NCBI GenBank assembly: GCA_016841825.1 | Contig: JAENYK010000001.1 | Span: 496,001 to 560,000, forward strand | Length of the DNA stretch: 64,000 nucleotides | From: Halothermothrix sp. | Lineage (GTDB): Bacteria; Bacillota; Halanaerobiia; DY22613 | Direction of reading: 5' to 3' | Part shown: positions 40,853-52,075 of the stretch, piece after piece | How the letters are laid out: each line of letters begins with the position of its first letter | Numbering within the stretch: the first letter of the stretch is position 1 | The notes under the pieces: model-generated | Databases searched by the model: none | What the model was told of the DNA's origin: nothing | The model's input: the letters and a program-made list of their open reading frames with translations, nothing else | Translations under genes and position numbers: made by a program

Positions 40853-42327
40853 CTTGTAATCCCCCAATCTTTTTTAGCTAATAGCCCAAGCTCCTGTTCC
40901 AAAGTATAAGCCACTCGCAGCAGGGTAGCCTCGGCAAAATGTTTACCCAGTATCTGCAGACCTATCGGTAATCCTGTAGAATCAAAACCTATAGGAATTG
41001 AAATAGCTGGAATCCCTGCCAGATTGGCAGGTACAGTTAAAATATCACTTTTATACATAGCCAGCGGGTTTTGCAGATTCTCCTGCAGTTTGAAAGCGGT
41101 AGTCGGTGTAGTAGGAGAGATTAAAACATCAAAATTGGCAAATACTCTGGCAAAATCCTCAATTATCAGAGTCCGCACCTTTTGTGCTTTCCGATAATAC
41201 TGATCGTAATAACCGACGCTCAGGGTATAGGTTCCCAACATAATTCTCCGCTTGACCTCAGAACCAAAACCTTCACTACGGGTAAGACTATAGAGATCAT
41301 TCAGATCTGTGACTTCATGGGCACGCTTTCCAAAACGTATTCCATCAAATCTACTCAAATTTGAACTGGCTTCCGCTGGTGCTAGAATATAATATGTCGG
41401 TAAAGCCATTTCTGTATGCGGTAATGAAACTTCTTCTACCTGCGCCCCAAGCTTCTCCAAAATTCTAATCGCTTTATATGTTAACTGGCTGATCTCAGGA
41501 TGAATATTCTGCTCAAAATATTCTTGCGGAACACCAAGCTTTATATCTTTGACATCTGTGATCAGAGCTTGCGTAAAGTCTTCAGTTCCACGTCGAACCG
41601 ATGTTGAATCTCTGGGATCGTAACCGATCAACTGATTCAATACTAAAGCACTGTCAGTTACATCTCTGGTCAGTGGTCCAATCTGATCCATACTGGATGC
41701 GAATGCGATTAATCCATAACGGGATACCGAACCATAGGTTGGTTTTAATCCAACAATTCCACAAAAAGCAGCCGGTTGTCTGATCGAACCACCAGTATCT
41801 GACCCCAGGGCCAGCACCACTTCTCCCGCAGCCACCGCAGCAGCTGATCCTCCACTGGAACCACCGGGAACCCTGGTCAGATCCCAGGGATTACGCGTCG
41901 GATAAAATGCCGAGTTCTCAGTCGAAGACCCCATGGCAAATTCATCCAGGTTAGTCTTACCCATCAGAATGGTTCCACCCCTGGTCAAACGTTCAACCAC
42001 AGTAGCATCGTAAGGTGGGAAGTATTCAGCCAACATCTTTGATCCACTGGTCGTTCTTATCCCCCGTGTCAAGAGATTATCTTTGAGACCGATGGGAATT
42101 CCCCACAGGTCGGAAAGTCGATCATCCATTGCGCCAGAGGCTAACTGTCTATCTAACTCCCGGGCCAGCTTTAAAGCTCTCTCCTCAGTAATGGTGATAA
42201 AAGCTTTGACTTTATTCTCTATCTGTTCAATCCTGCACAGGTGGGCCCTCAGTAGATCTTCAACTGAAATCTCTCTTTTTAGCATCATAGCAGATAATTC
42301 GCGACCACTCTTACGAAATAGCTCCAT
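40849..42327 (-). CDS. gatA: Asp-tRNA(Asn)/Glu-tRNA(Gln) amidotransferase subunit A
   Basis: This 492-residue amidase has the Ser-cisSer-Lys triad in context: [20 protein letters not shown] (Lys), [20 protein letters not shown] (cis-Ser) and [17 protein letters not shown] (nucleophile Ser). It releases ammonia from Gln for the GatB active site. GGAGG precedes the ATG, 11 bp after gatC. Confidence 0.95.
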   Translation of the reverse strand: MELFRKSGRELSAMMLKREISVEDLLRAHLCRIEQIENKVKAFITITEERALKLARELDRQLASGAMDDRLSDLWGIPIGLKDNLLTRGIRTTSGSKMLAEYFPPYDATVVERLTRGGTILMGKTNLDEFAMGSSTENSAFYPTRNPWDLTRVPGGSSGGSAAAVAAGEVVLALGSDTGGSIRQPAAFCGIVGLKPTYGSVSRYGLIAFASSMDQIGPLTRDVTDSALVLNQLIGYDPRDSTSVRRGTEDFTQALITDVKDIKLGVPQEYFEQNIHPEISQLTYKAIRILEKLGAQVEEVSLPHTEMALPTYYILAPAEASSNLSRFDGIRFGKRAHEVTDLNDLYSLTRSEGFGSEVKRRIMLGTYTLSVGYYDQYYRKAQKVRTLIIEDFARVFANFDVLISPTTPTTAFKLQENLQNPLAMYKSDILTVPANLAGIPAISIPIGFDSTGLPIGLQILGKHFAEATLLRVAYTLEQELGLLAKKDWGITR

Positions 42328-42338
42328 AATACACCTCC

Positions 42339-42626
42339 TTATCTCCCGAGTATTTTCGGAGTTTTAAAGTAGGATTCTTCCCTTTCTGGAGCATTAGCAA
42401 AAATCGCTTCCTTATCCAGAGACTGCTGCACCTTATCCTCACGGTAGACATTTTTCAGTGATATGACCTGAACTGTTGGTTCTACATCAGTAGTATCTAT
42501 CTGATTTAAAGTATTAATATATTCCAGAATGCTTCCCAGCTGGTGAGTATACTGCTGAACCTCTTTTTCGGTACATTTTAATCGGGCCAATTTGGCCACA
42601 CGCTCTATCTCCAATTGATTAATCAT
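42339..42626 (-). CDS. gatC: Asp-tRNA(Asn)/Glu-tRNA(Gln) amidotransferase subunit C
   Basis: This 95-residue protein shows IERVAKLARLKCTEKEVQQY, LGSILEYINTLNQIDTTDVE and PTVQVISLKNVYREDKVQQS, the GatC pattern. It stabilises GatA-GatB. The start is ATG at 42626 behind AAAGG; the longer frame runs into non-coding DNA. It is the first gene of the gat operon. Confidence 0.93.
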   Translation of the reverse strand: MINQLEIERVAKLARLKCTEKEVQQYTHQLGSILEYINTLNQIDTTDVEPTVQVISLKNVYREDKVQQSLDKEAIFANAPEREESYFKTPKILGR

Positions 42627-42723
42627 GATTACACCAGCCTTTCTATAGATTATTTTCCATTTATTATAGCACAAAAAGAGGATGATTATCAACTTAGTAT
42701 TAAAAGTCATTACCCTGCAATGC

Positions 42724-42746
42724 AAAAACCCCAGAATACACTGGGG
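42724..42746 (-). terminator. Terminator of the LysM/M23 gene
   Basis: On the minus strand CCCCAG-TGTATT-CTGGGG is followed by TTTTTGC. It lies 45 bp after the peptidase stop and before gatC. Confidence 0.8.
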
Positions 42747-42790
42747 CTGACTTAACACACAAACCATTATATCTTTCACTATTCTGTCTT

Positions 42791-43915
42791 TCACTTCAGA
42801 TAATTCATCGGATTTTGTGCCTTACCATCTTTTTGAACTTCAAAATGCAGATGTGGGCCGGTGGAACGTCCAGAATTACCCGACCTGGCGATAAGCTGCC
42901 CCTGTTTTACATAGTCTCCCCCTGTAACCAGCAGTTTGCTGTTATGACCATATAATGTACGATAACCATTCCCATGATCGATAATCACTGTATTCCCATA
43001 GCCATTAACCCAACCACCCCAGACTACTTTACCACTGGCAGCTGCTATAATATTGCGCCCAATAGGTAGTGCAATATCAATGCCCCAATGCATCTTACCC
43101 CAACGTGATCCATAGGGAGAAGAGATCGTTCCCCTGGCAGGCCAGATAAACATACTTTGCTGAATTTTTGTACTGCTGCCAGATTGACCAGAAGTAATAT
43201 TTGGCGAAGTTGCAATCTTCAACTTCATGCCAGTCCGGATAGTATCGGGATTCTTGATATTGTTAAGCTTGATCAAATCCTGATAACTTATTCCGAATTT
43301 GCCGGCAATCGACCAAAGATTTTCCCCGGATTTGACTATATAGCTCTGAATCTTCTGAACCAGGTTTAATTTCATGCCAACTTTGATACTGTCAGGGTCC
43401 TTTAAATTGTTATACGCAATAATATCCTGATAGCTGAGATTAAACTTTTTGGCAATTGACCAGAGGCTCTCACCATTCTTTACTGTGTACGTTTCCGGAA
43501 TCTGAAATGCTGCAGTAGTTCCGTTTTTATCCGAACTATGAGGTATTTTGATGGACATCCCTGGACGAATTTTATCTGGATTTGTTAAACCATTGAAATC
43601 AATTAAGTCAAGATAGCTAATATCAAATTTTTGCGAAATTGACCAGAGAGTCTCCCCCTTTTTTACCTGATACAATTTAAAACGATCACCAACATTAAGC
43701 TCCATCCCTGGTTTAATAAAGTCATTATTACGAATTCCGTTTAATCTGGCTAACTCATCTACACTCACCTGATAATGACGGGCAATAGTCCATAAAGTCT
43801 CACCTTTCTTTACCTGGTGAACAGAAGCCTCAGCTACTGCCGGGGCTATTAGAGTAAAACCGATTATAGTTGTGGCTAAAGTAAAACCCAACATTTTGCG
43901 ATAAAAAACCTTCAT
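42791..43915 (-). CDS. Secreted M23 endopeptidase with four LysM repeats
   Basis: This 374-residue protein has a signal peptide (MLGFTLATTIIGFTLIAPAVAEA), four LysM domains (each VKxGExLWxIxxxF...DxIxxGMxL, about residues 34-76, 81-125, 140-185, 190-233) and a C-terminal LytM/M23 domain with HWGIDIALPIGRN, VIIDHGNGYRTLYGHNSKLL and GRSTGPHLHFEVQKDG (zinc and catalytic His). It cleaves peptidoglycan cross-links in the wall. Clear AGGAG start and own terminator. Confidence 0.93.
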   Translation of the reverse strand: MKVFYRKMLGFTLATTIIGFTLIAPAVAEASVHQVKKGETLWTIARHYQVSVDELARLNGIRNNDFIKPGMELNVGDRFKLYQVKKGETLWSISQKFDISYLDLIDFNGLTNPDKIRPGMSIKIPHSSDKNGTTAAFQIPETYTVKNGESLWSIAKKFNLSYQDIIAYNNLKDPDSIKVGMKLNLVQKIQSYIVKSGENLWSIAGKFGISYQDLIKLNNIKNPDTIRTGMKLKIATSPNITSGQSGSSTKIQQSMFIWPARGTISSPYGSRWGKMHWGIDIALPIGRNIIAAASGKVVWGGWVNGYGNTVIIDHGNGYRTLYGHNSKLLVTGGDYVKQGQLIARSGNSGRSTGPHLHFEVQKDGKAQNPMNYLK

Positions 43916-44170
43916 TGCCTCATCTCCTTCTAAATTTGATTATCTGGACAAATAGTATGTTGATTGCTACGACGTTTGCAGTGGCACAACGGTTTTCTCT
44001 ATTTCTTTTTATATTCATTATAAATTGTTATATTCCTTTAGGTATTATGTGGGAATGTCCAAAAAATCGAAGTTAGCCGGAATGCTCACCTCGATTAAAG
44101 AAACCCTGGCTGGCCATTTAGATGTACTCACAGATCAACTCTTCTGTCAGATGAGACGTGACAATGTACA

Positions 44171-45952
44171 TTACATTAGCGAATACAAAAATCGTACTAT
44201 CCTTTCAGCAACTTCTATTTCGTTATTTCTTCGGGAAAATCCATGTCCTTCATCTTTTAGGATTAGATATTCTACCCTGACTCCCTGCTTTCGCACTTTA
44301 TTAACAAATTGATCTGATTCCTCTTTAATTACCCGGGGATCATTAGCTCCCTGAATTATCAACATAGGTTTTGTCATATTTTCAAGATAAGTTATCGGTG
44401 AATCTTTGATCAACCTTTCCCGATCTTCTGCGGCGTCACCCAGCCGTTGTTTCATTGATGATCTCCAGAATTCAGGAATGGATTGCACAAAACTGATTAG
44501 ATTTGTTGGACCAAAGATGTTTACCACCCCTTTCCACAAATGAGGATGCCGTCCATGCAATAGTAATGCCAGATAACCTCCATAGCTTTCTCCGATAATA
44601 AACATATTTTGCGGATTAATATGTTTGTCTTTAATCAGCCATTCTACACCTGCCAACAGATCCAACCTTGGACCTTCTCCCCAATCCTGCTCAACCATCT
44701 TCAGAAAATCTGCTCCATAATGGGTGCTTCCCCTAAAGTTAGGGGCAAAAATGCTAAATCCATTGGCCAGAAGATATTGAAACATACCCCGAAATGACTT
44801 ACGGATTGCCGACTGAGGTCCACCATGGGGCCAGATGATCCAATGATCATTATAATTTTTTTCAGCTTTAAATAATAGTCCTTCAATCTCCAGACCATCA
44901 AATGAACGATAGCGAACAGTCTCTGGGCAGACAAAAATATCTTTCTTTACCCCAGGAATTGGATTATTAGTCACTGGTAAGAGCTGACCTGTAGAAAGAT
45001 CAAAGGTAAATATGTTTTCGGAACTGATCGCACTCGAACCCAGAAAGTACAATTTACCTGATTTTTGACCGAATTCTACCTTGTAAATCGTGGTCATCTC
45101 TGTAGGAACTTTGATCTTCCTACCGGATTTCAGATTTAGGAGATACAGATAATCTTCCACACCTTTCTGAAATATATAGGAGATCCATTTTTTATTGGAA
45201 GACACTTTTAATCCTCCGATATCCCCTGGCTCTCTTAAAAAGACCGTGTATTCATTATTTTGAAAATCATACTTCATGATATAGCGATATTTCTCATACA
45301 AATTAGTAGTAAAAAGAACCTCATATTTGCTGATAAATTGCACATCTTCTGCCACATGGGGCACATCTTCCGGTGTCAGCAGAAGATGTTCTCCACTCTG
45401 CAGGTCATATAACCAGGACTGGATAAAAGAGTGGCTAAAATGCTTGATATAATACACATACCCCTGATCGGCAAATATCTGAATTGAATAACAGTTGGCT
45501 TCCTCCTGAAATAGCAATTGATGGTCTCCCGTATCCAGGTCATAAGTAAAGATATTCATATAGGACAGATCAGCCCGATTGGAGGTATAATAGATTTTAC
45601 CTTTCCCATCGAACTGACAGACCTCATTATGATACCCATCTCCCTCAGTGATTCTCACCAACTCACTGCCCGTTGACTGCATCAGGTAAATCTGATAATT
45701 CTCATCTCCAGTCTGATCAGCTGAAAAAGCAAGCATCGAACCATCTGGAGAGAAGATAGGAAAAAGGGTAATCTGTCCACTTAAGGTTAACGGATACGGA
45801 TAGGTGTTGGGTAAGTCCATACCCCAGAGGTCAAATTCGCCTTTTATATTGCTGTCAAAAACGAGCTTAGTTTCATCTTTTGATAGGGCAAAAGTGAAGA
45901 TTTTGGTTGCTTCAAAAAAACGATTTGCAGGTGATGAAGGCCACTTGATCAT
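44171..45952 (-). CDS. S9-family serine peptidase (acylaminoacyl-peptidase-like)
   Basis: This 593-residue protein has an N-terminal WD40-like beta-propeller (repeats such as FPIFSPDGSMLAFSADQTGD) and a C-terminal alpha/beta hydrolase: WIIWPHGGPQSAIRKSFRGM (oxyanion loop), FIIGESYGGYLALLLHGRHP (GxSxGG nucleophile), IIQGANDPRVIKEESDQF (Asp) and LKDEGHGFSRRNN (His). No signal peptide, so cytoplasmic; it would trim short peptides. Single gene with GAGGAG start. Confidence 0.9.
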   Translation of the reverse strand: MIKWPSSPANRFFEATKIFTFALSKDETKLVFDSNIKGEFDLWGMDLPNTYPYPLTLSGQITLFPIFSPDGSMLAFSADQTGDENYQIYLMQSTGSELVRITEGDGYHNEVCQFDGKGKIYYTSNRADLSYMNIFTYDLDTGDHQLLFQEEANCYSIQIFADQGYVYYIKHFSHSFIQSWLYDLQSGEHLLLTPEDVPHVAEDVQFISKYEVLFTTNLYEKYRYIMKYDFQNNEYTVFLREPGDIGGLKVSSNKKWISYIFQKGVEDYLYLLNLKSGRKIKVPTEMTTIYKVEFGQKSGKLYFLGSSAISSENIFTFDLSTGQLLPVTNNPIPGVKKDIFVCPETVRYRSFDGLEIEGLLFKAEKNYNDHWIIWPHGGPQSAIRKSFRGMFQYLLANGFSIFAPNFRGSTHYGADFLKMVEQDWGEGPRLDLLAGVEWLIKDKHINPQNMFIIGESYGGYLALLLHGRHPHLWKGVVNIFGPTNLISFVQSIPEFWRSSMKQRLGDAAEDRERLIKDSPITYLENMTKPMLIIQGANDPRVIKEESDQFVNKVRKQGVRVEYLILKDEGHGFSRRNNEIEVAERIVRFLYSLM

Positions 45953-46285
45953 CTTATCACTCCTCTATTGACCTATAAGTCTTCATTAATTGTTCTCTGG
46001 TTTATAATTTACTGAACGAAAATGCACACATAAATACAATCTGAATCGGATAGATATTTTACTAATGAATTTTCCTGCATTTCTATAGTATGCGCGATTA
46101 ACCTACAATCAAAGCATTGTTTGGAGAGAAAAGAAAATTTTTTATAAAAATAAAAGTGAGATTAAAGACAAATGAAAATTATCGACGTATAAGTCATCAG
46201 CCCATGTATTGTTAAAGGGCTTTTTCATTTGCTTGCAATCTCACTGGTTATCCTTAGATTGAATTCAGTCAATCGTCTATTCAGT
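45953..46285. other. Intergenic stretch
   Basis: No gene is supported. A hairpin AGCCC ... GGGCT followed by TTTT on the plus strand (46199-46225) has no plus-strand gene ahead of it; it may be an orphan terminator. Confidence 0.4.
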
Positions 46286-48382
<2,097 letters not shown>

Positions 48383-48534
48383 CTAGCAATTGTAATAATA
48401 GGTGGAATATAGTTTTATCTTCTCTGTAGAACGTTACAGCAAACTTATACTTAAGTACAATTGGCTCTATTTTGGTCTCTCTCCTTTAATCTGAACAATA
48501 TGTGCTGAAAGAATGTATGATAAATATGACTAAC

Positions 48535-50922
48535 TCAATTTATCCGTTCAATCGGTGCATATTGGAGTAATACTTTCTTCAATCCCACAGCAGGGAAAAC
48601 GATATCCAACTCCTGATCTTCTCCTGTTCCCTTTACACCAACGACTGTTCCCTTTCCGAATGTAGGATGTTTTACCCGTTCACCGCCAGTATATTGTAGG
48701 AATCTGTCAATCGCACCTTCCGGCCTGTTGATCTCATTTTGCATAAGTTGTTTGCGGGCTTTATGTACAGGGGTGATCTCTTCCCTTTCAAGTTCGGAAA
48801 CAATCCCAAACAGTTCTTCGGGAATATCTTCAACAAACCGTGAGACCGGGTTGTACTTAGACTGTCCGAACATAAGTCGAGTTGTCGCATGACTAAGGTA
48901 GAGACGTTCTTTGGCCCGGGTGATACCCACATAACAGATACGGCGTTCTTCTTCCAACTCTTCATAATCCTCCAGGCTTCTGGCATGGGGGAAGATCATC
49001 TCCTCCATACCAGTGAGGAAGACTACCGGAAACTCCAATCCTTTAACAGTATGTAGGGTCATCAGCAGAACTCCATCTTCTGCGGCATCCATGGAGTCCA
49101 GATCGGAGACCAGAGCTACTTCTTCTAAGTAAGATGCCAGAGTATAACCCTGACTACCACGAATATACTCTTCCATGGCGGAAAATAATTCCTGAATATT
49201 TTCGATTCTGGTCTGTGCCTCAACGGTTCCTGCCAATTCCAGATCCTTTAGATATCCAGTGTCTTCCAACATACGTTTGGTCAGGTCGGTTACAGTAAGG
49301 TTCTCACTAAGTGAACGTAATACTTCGATCATCCGATAGAATTCGAGCAGTGAATTAGTAGCCTTACCACGAATAGCAGAAATCTGCTTGACTCGACCAG
49401 CCGCTTCGTAGAGACTAATTCCCATCCGCTCGGCATATGCTGCCAGGTGATCTAAGGAAGTATTACCAATACCGCGGCGGGGCTTATTGACGATTCGTAA
49501 GAAAGAGACATCATCAACCGGATTATAGATTAACCGCAAATATGCGATAGTGTCTTTGATCTCCATCCGATCATAGAATTTGAGTCCACCAAAAACCTTA
49601 TAGGGAATCCGATTACGCATCAGAACATCCTCAAATACCCGGGACTGAGCATTAATCCGATAGAGGATGGCAAAATCTGAGTAATTATAGCCATGTTGTC
49701 TTCTCAATTCCATAACCTGTGAGACCACATACTGTGCTTCCTCCCGATCGGTATTGGCCTTAAACAGATTCAGGTATTCACCCTTTCCCTTATCTGTTCG
49801 CAAACGTTTATCCTTACGCCCGACGTTTTTGACGATAACATAATGGGCAGCATCCAGGATTCGCTCAGTAGAACGATAGTTCTGCTCAAGCTTGACAACT
49901 CTGGCATCTGGGTAATCTTCTTCAAAGCTCAGGATATTGCGAATATCTGCTCCTCTGAAGCCATAGATACTCTGGTCGGGGTCACCGACAACACAGATAT
50001 TACGGTGTTTTTTGGCCAGTAAGTTAACCAGAACGTACTGGGCATGGTTGGTATCCTGATACTCATCAACCAGAATCTGCTGAAACTTATCTTGATAGTA
50101 TTCACTGACATGGGGATACTTACGCAGCAGTTCCACGGTTAGCATAATCAGATCGTCAAAGTCCAGTGCATTACTACTCTTCAACATCTTCTGATATTGG
50201 CCATATACTTTGTCCACAATGGTCTCGATGTAACCCCCCACAGTGGATCCGTATTCCTCCGGATCGATCAGCTCGTTTTTGGCATTACTGATCATGGCCA
50301 GCACCGCACTGGGTTTAACCTGTTTGGAATCTATATTTAACTCTTTAAGTATATTCTTTACCACAGTCTGCTGGTCAGATGAATCGTAAATGACAAAATT
50401 ACTCTTATAACCTAACTTCTCAATCTCTCGACGTAAGATGCGGACACAGATGGAATGGAATGTGCCAATCCACAGTCCTTCACTGTTATACCCCATCAAT
50501 CGCTCGACACGTTCTTTCATCTCGTTGGCGGCTTTGTTGGTAAAGGTAACAGCCAGGATATTGTAGGGTCTAACCCCTCCGGAGATTAACCGGACTACTC
50601 CAGGTGGAAGATTACGGAATTTCCGACTCTCCTGTTCCTCTAACCAACTCTCCATTAACTGTAGATCATCTTCAGTAAGACCAGCAGGTATCTGTTCACT
50701 CTTGTATGTGTGAGCAAATTGCATGATAAAGTGGAGTTTGTGGGTGAGAACGGTGGTTTTGCCGGTCCCCGCCCCCGCCAGGATAAGCACAGGGGCATTA
50801 CCGGTAAAGACAGCTTCCCGTTGCTCGGTATTCAAATGCCTGTAAAATGATTCGATTATTTGGTCGCGTAAGCGGAAGTATTCCTTCTGTACAGTTTCGG
50901 TTAACATTAATTTATTCACCAA
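48535..50922 (-). CDS. pcrA: UvrD/PcrA-type DNA helicase
   Basis: This roughly 795-residue SF1 helicase has Q motif LNTEQREAVF, Walker A LAGAGTGKTTVL, Ia NILAVTFTNKAANEMKERVE, II ILVDEYQDTNHAQY, III CVVGDPDQSIYGFRGAD, IV/V LEQNYRS and TLHTVKGLEFPVVF, VI ICYVGITRAKERLY and a C-terminal Tudor-like domain (GERVKHPTFGKGTVVGVKGT). About 50 residues are inserted between Walker A and motif Ia, which explains the extra length. The start is either GTG at 50922 or ATG at about 50907. Confidence 0.95.
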   Translation of the reverse strand: MVNKLMLTETVQKEYFRLRDQIIESFYRHLNTEQREAVFTGNAPVLILAGAGTGKTTVLTHKLHFIMQFAHTYKSEQIPAGLTEDDLQLMESWLEEQESRKFRNLPPGVVRLISGGVRPYNILAVTFTNKAANEMKERVERLMGYNSEGLWIGTFHSICVRILRREIEKLGYKSNFVIYDSSDQQTVVKNILKELNIDSKQVKPSAVLAMISNAKNELIDPEEYGSTVGGYIETIVDKVYGQYQKMLKSSNALDFDDLIMLTVELLRKYPHVSEYYQDKFQQILVDEYQDTNHAQYVLVNLLAKKHRNICVVGDPDQSIYGFRGADIRNILSFEEDYPDARVVKLEQNYRSTERILDAAHYVIVKNVGRKDKRLRTDKGKGEYLNLFKANTDREEAQYVVSQVMELRRQHGYNYSDFAILYRINAQSRVFEDVLMRNRIPYKVFGGLKFYDRMEIKDTIAYLRLIYNPVDDVSFLRIVNKPRRGIGNTSLDHLAAYAERMGISLYEAAGRVKQISAIRGKATNSLLEFYRMIEVLRSLSENLTVTDLTKRMLEDTGYLKDLELAGTVEAQTRIENIQELFSAMEEYIRGSQGYTLASYLEEVALVSDLDSMDAAEDGVLLMTLHTVKGLEFPVVFLTGMEEMIFPHARSLEDYEELEEERRICYVGITRAKERLYLSHATTRLMFGQSKYNPVSRFVEDIPEELFGIVSELEREEITPVHKARKQLMQNEINRPEGAIDRFLQYTGGERVKHPTFGKGTVVGVKGTGEDQELDIVFPAVGLKKVLLQYAPIERIN

Positions 50923-51048
50923 CCTGTTTTTGGATTTGTGGGGAGATTCTGGCGAACGTATGTACGTGTGATCTCCTCAAACTTACTATTTCCGTGTTGG
51001 AGGGGAATTTTCCTGCTGGTTGGGGAATTTTTTTGGGGGGGAAGGAAA

Positions 51049-51089
51049 AAGCGAAGTTCTGTTACTTAAACTGTGACAGAACTTCGCTT
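51049..51089. terminator. 14-bp perfect hairpin with T-run on the minus strand
   Basis: AAGCGAAGTTCTGT (51049-51062) and ACAGAACTTCGCTT (51076-51089) are perfectly complementary with a 13-nt loop. Read on the minus strand it ends CGCTTTTTCC and looks like a terminator, shielding pcrA from upstream transcription. Confidence 0.65.
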
Positions 51090-51499
51090 CATAAAAGCAT
51101 GAGTTTTGTGAGGTAAATAATGTGATGTTTAACTCTTTGATCCACTATGTATGGAGAAAAAGAACCAATGTTATGATAACTACACTCTAAAGTCTAAAAA
51201 TTAAATAAGCTAGGCGATTACACCATTTATCTCCAACACAAAAAGGATATTAGATTCTCCATATATGCTCAGTTATCAGTTCTCGAACATAATCTAACTT
51301 AATGACTGCTCTCATTTTTCTTAACTAATAAAATCTAATGATGAACTCAGTAGAGAAAAGAAAATCAATCTTGTAGCTCTATTACTTCCCGGAATTACTC
51401 CACCATCGCAAAGAATTACTCTTTGATGCAATTTGATGCCACTTTTAATTCTTTTAAATTCAGCCACTTATATTGAGAGAAACACAGACTCATTATTAA
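51090..51499. other. AT-rich gene-free stretch
   Basis: No ORF with a ribosome binding site and no repeat was seen. It is the transition between the pcrA-ligA core and the accessory segment. Confidence 0.4.
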
Positions 51500-51852
51500 A
51501 CATCAATTAGATAAATACTACCTAATCCCTGTCTTAGCACATTAAAACCCATGGTAGAGCCATATTTCTTTAATATGTTGTTGAATAAGGGTTCAGTAAT
51601 TTCAGTAGGTAAATCTTTTAATCTACTCGAAAGTTGGACTGGGCTTATAGATTCAAGACCAAGTAATTTTTTAAAATTATCATCATTTAGTTGATTGTAT
51701 CACGTAATCCTTTGTGTAGATGCAACTGAGCAAAAATGAATAATTGGATGGTTTTGAGCTTTTTAGCATACTTATCTGCATGATTGATAAGTTGTAAATC
51801 AAATTAGTTGAAATAGTTAAAAAAATGTGGTTTTTGTTATATCTTTGTCCAT
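51500..51852 (-). pseudogene. IS4-type transposase N-terminal remnant
   Basis: From an ATG at 51852 (MDKDITKTTF) the fragments YQIMQISMLKSSKPSN-like, then after frameshifts NDDNFKKLLGLESISPVQLS, SRLKDLPTEITEPLFNNILK and KYGSTMGFNVLRQGLGSIYL, match the N-terminal part of IS4-type DDE transposases (SISxxQLSRRLxDLP, IDxS next to the first catalytic Asp). The catalytic core and inverted repeats are absent. It shows past transposition at the edge of the accessory region. Confidence 0.65.
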
Positions 51853-52075
51853 AAGGATATCTCCTTATTATTAGGGACTTGGGCAAAGACTATCCAATCT
51901 CTAATTATAAAGAGTTTTTTCTTTTTATTCAATCAAATTTGATCAATTTGGGACTTGACACTTCATTATTTTTGTTATGAAACGCTAGTGTTATATATTA
52001 TACATCATATAGCTTTAAACTGATAACATTGTCTTATCATTCTGAAAATACAGAAACAAACTATGCTATTAACAA
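51853..52075. other. AT-rich intergenic stretch
   Basis: No supported gene or clear terminator before the radical SAM gene stop at 52076. Confidence 0.35.

Noticed and set aside
44025-44312. 95-codon plus-strand ORF with SKLAGMLTSIKETLAGHLDV
   Set aside because: The N-terminal part looks protein-like and faintly like YqfC sporulation proteins, but it runs antisense into the S9 peptidase gene and lacks a ribosome binding site.
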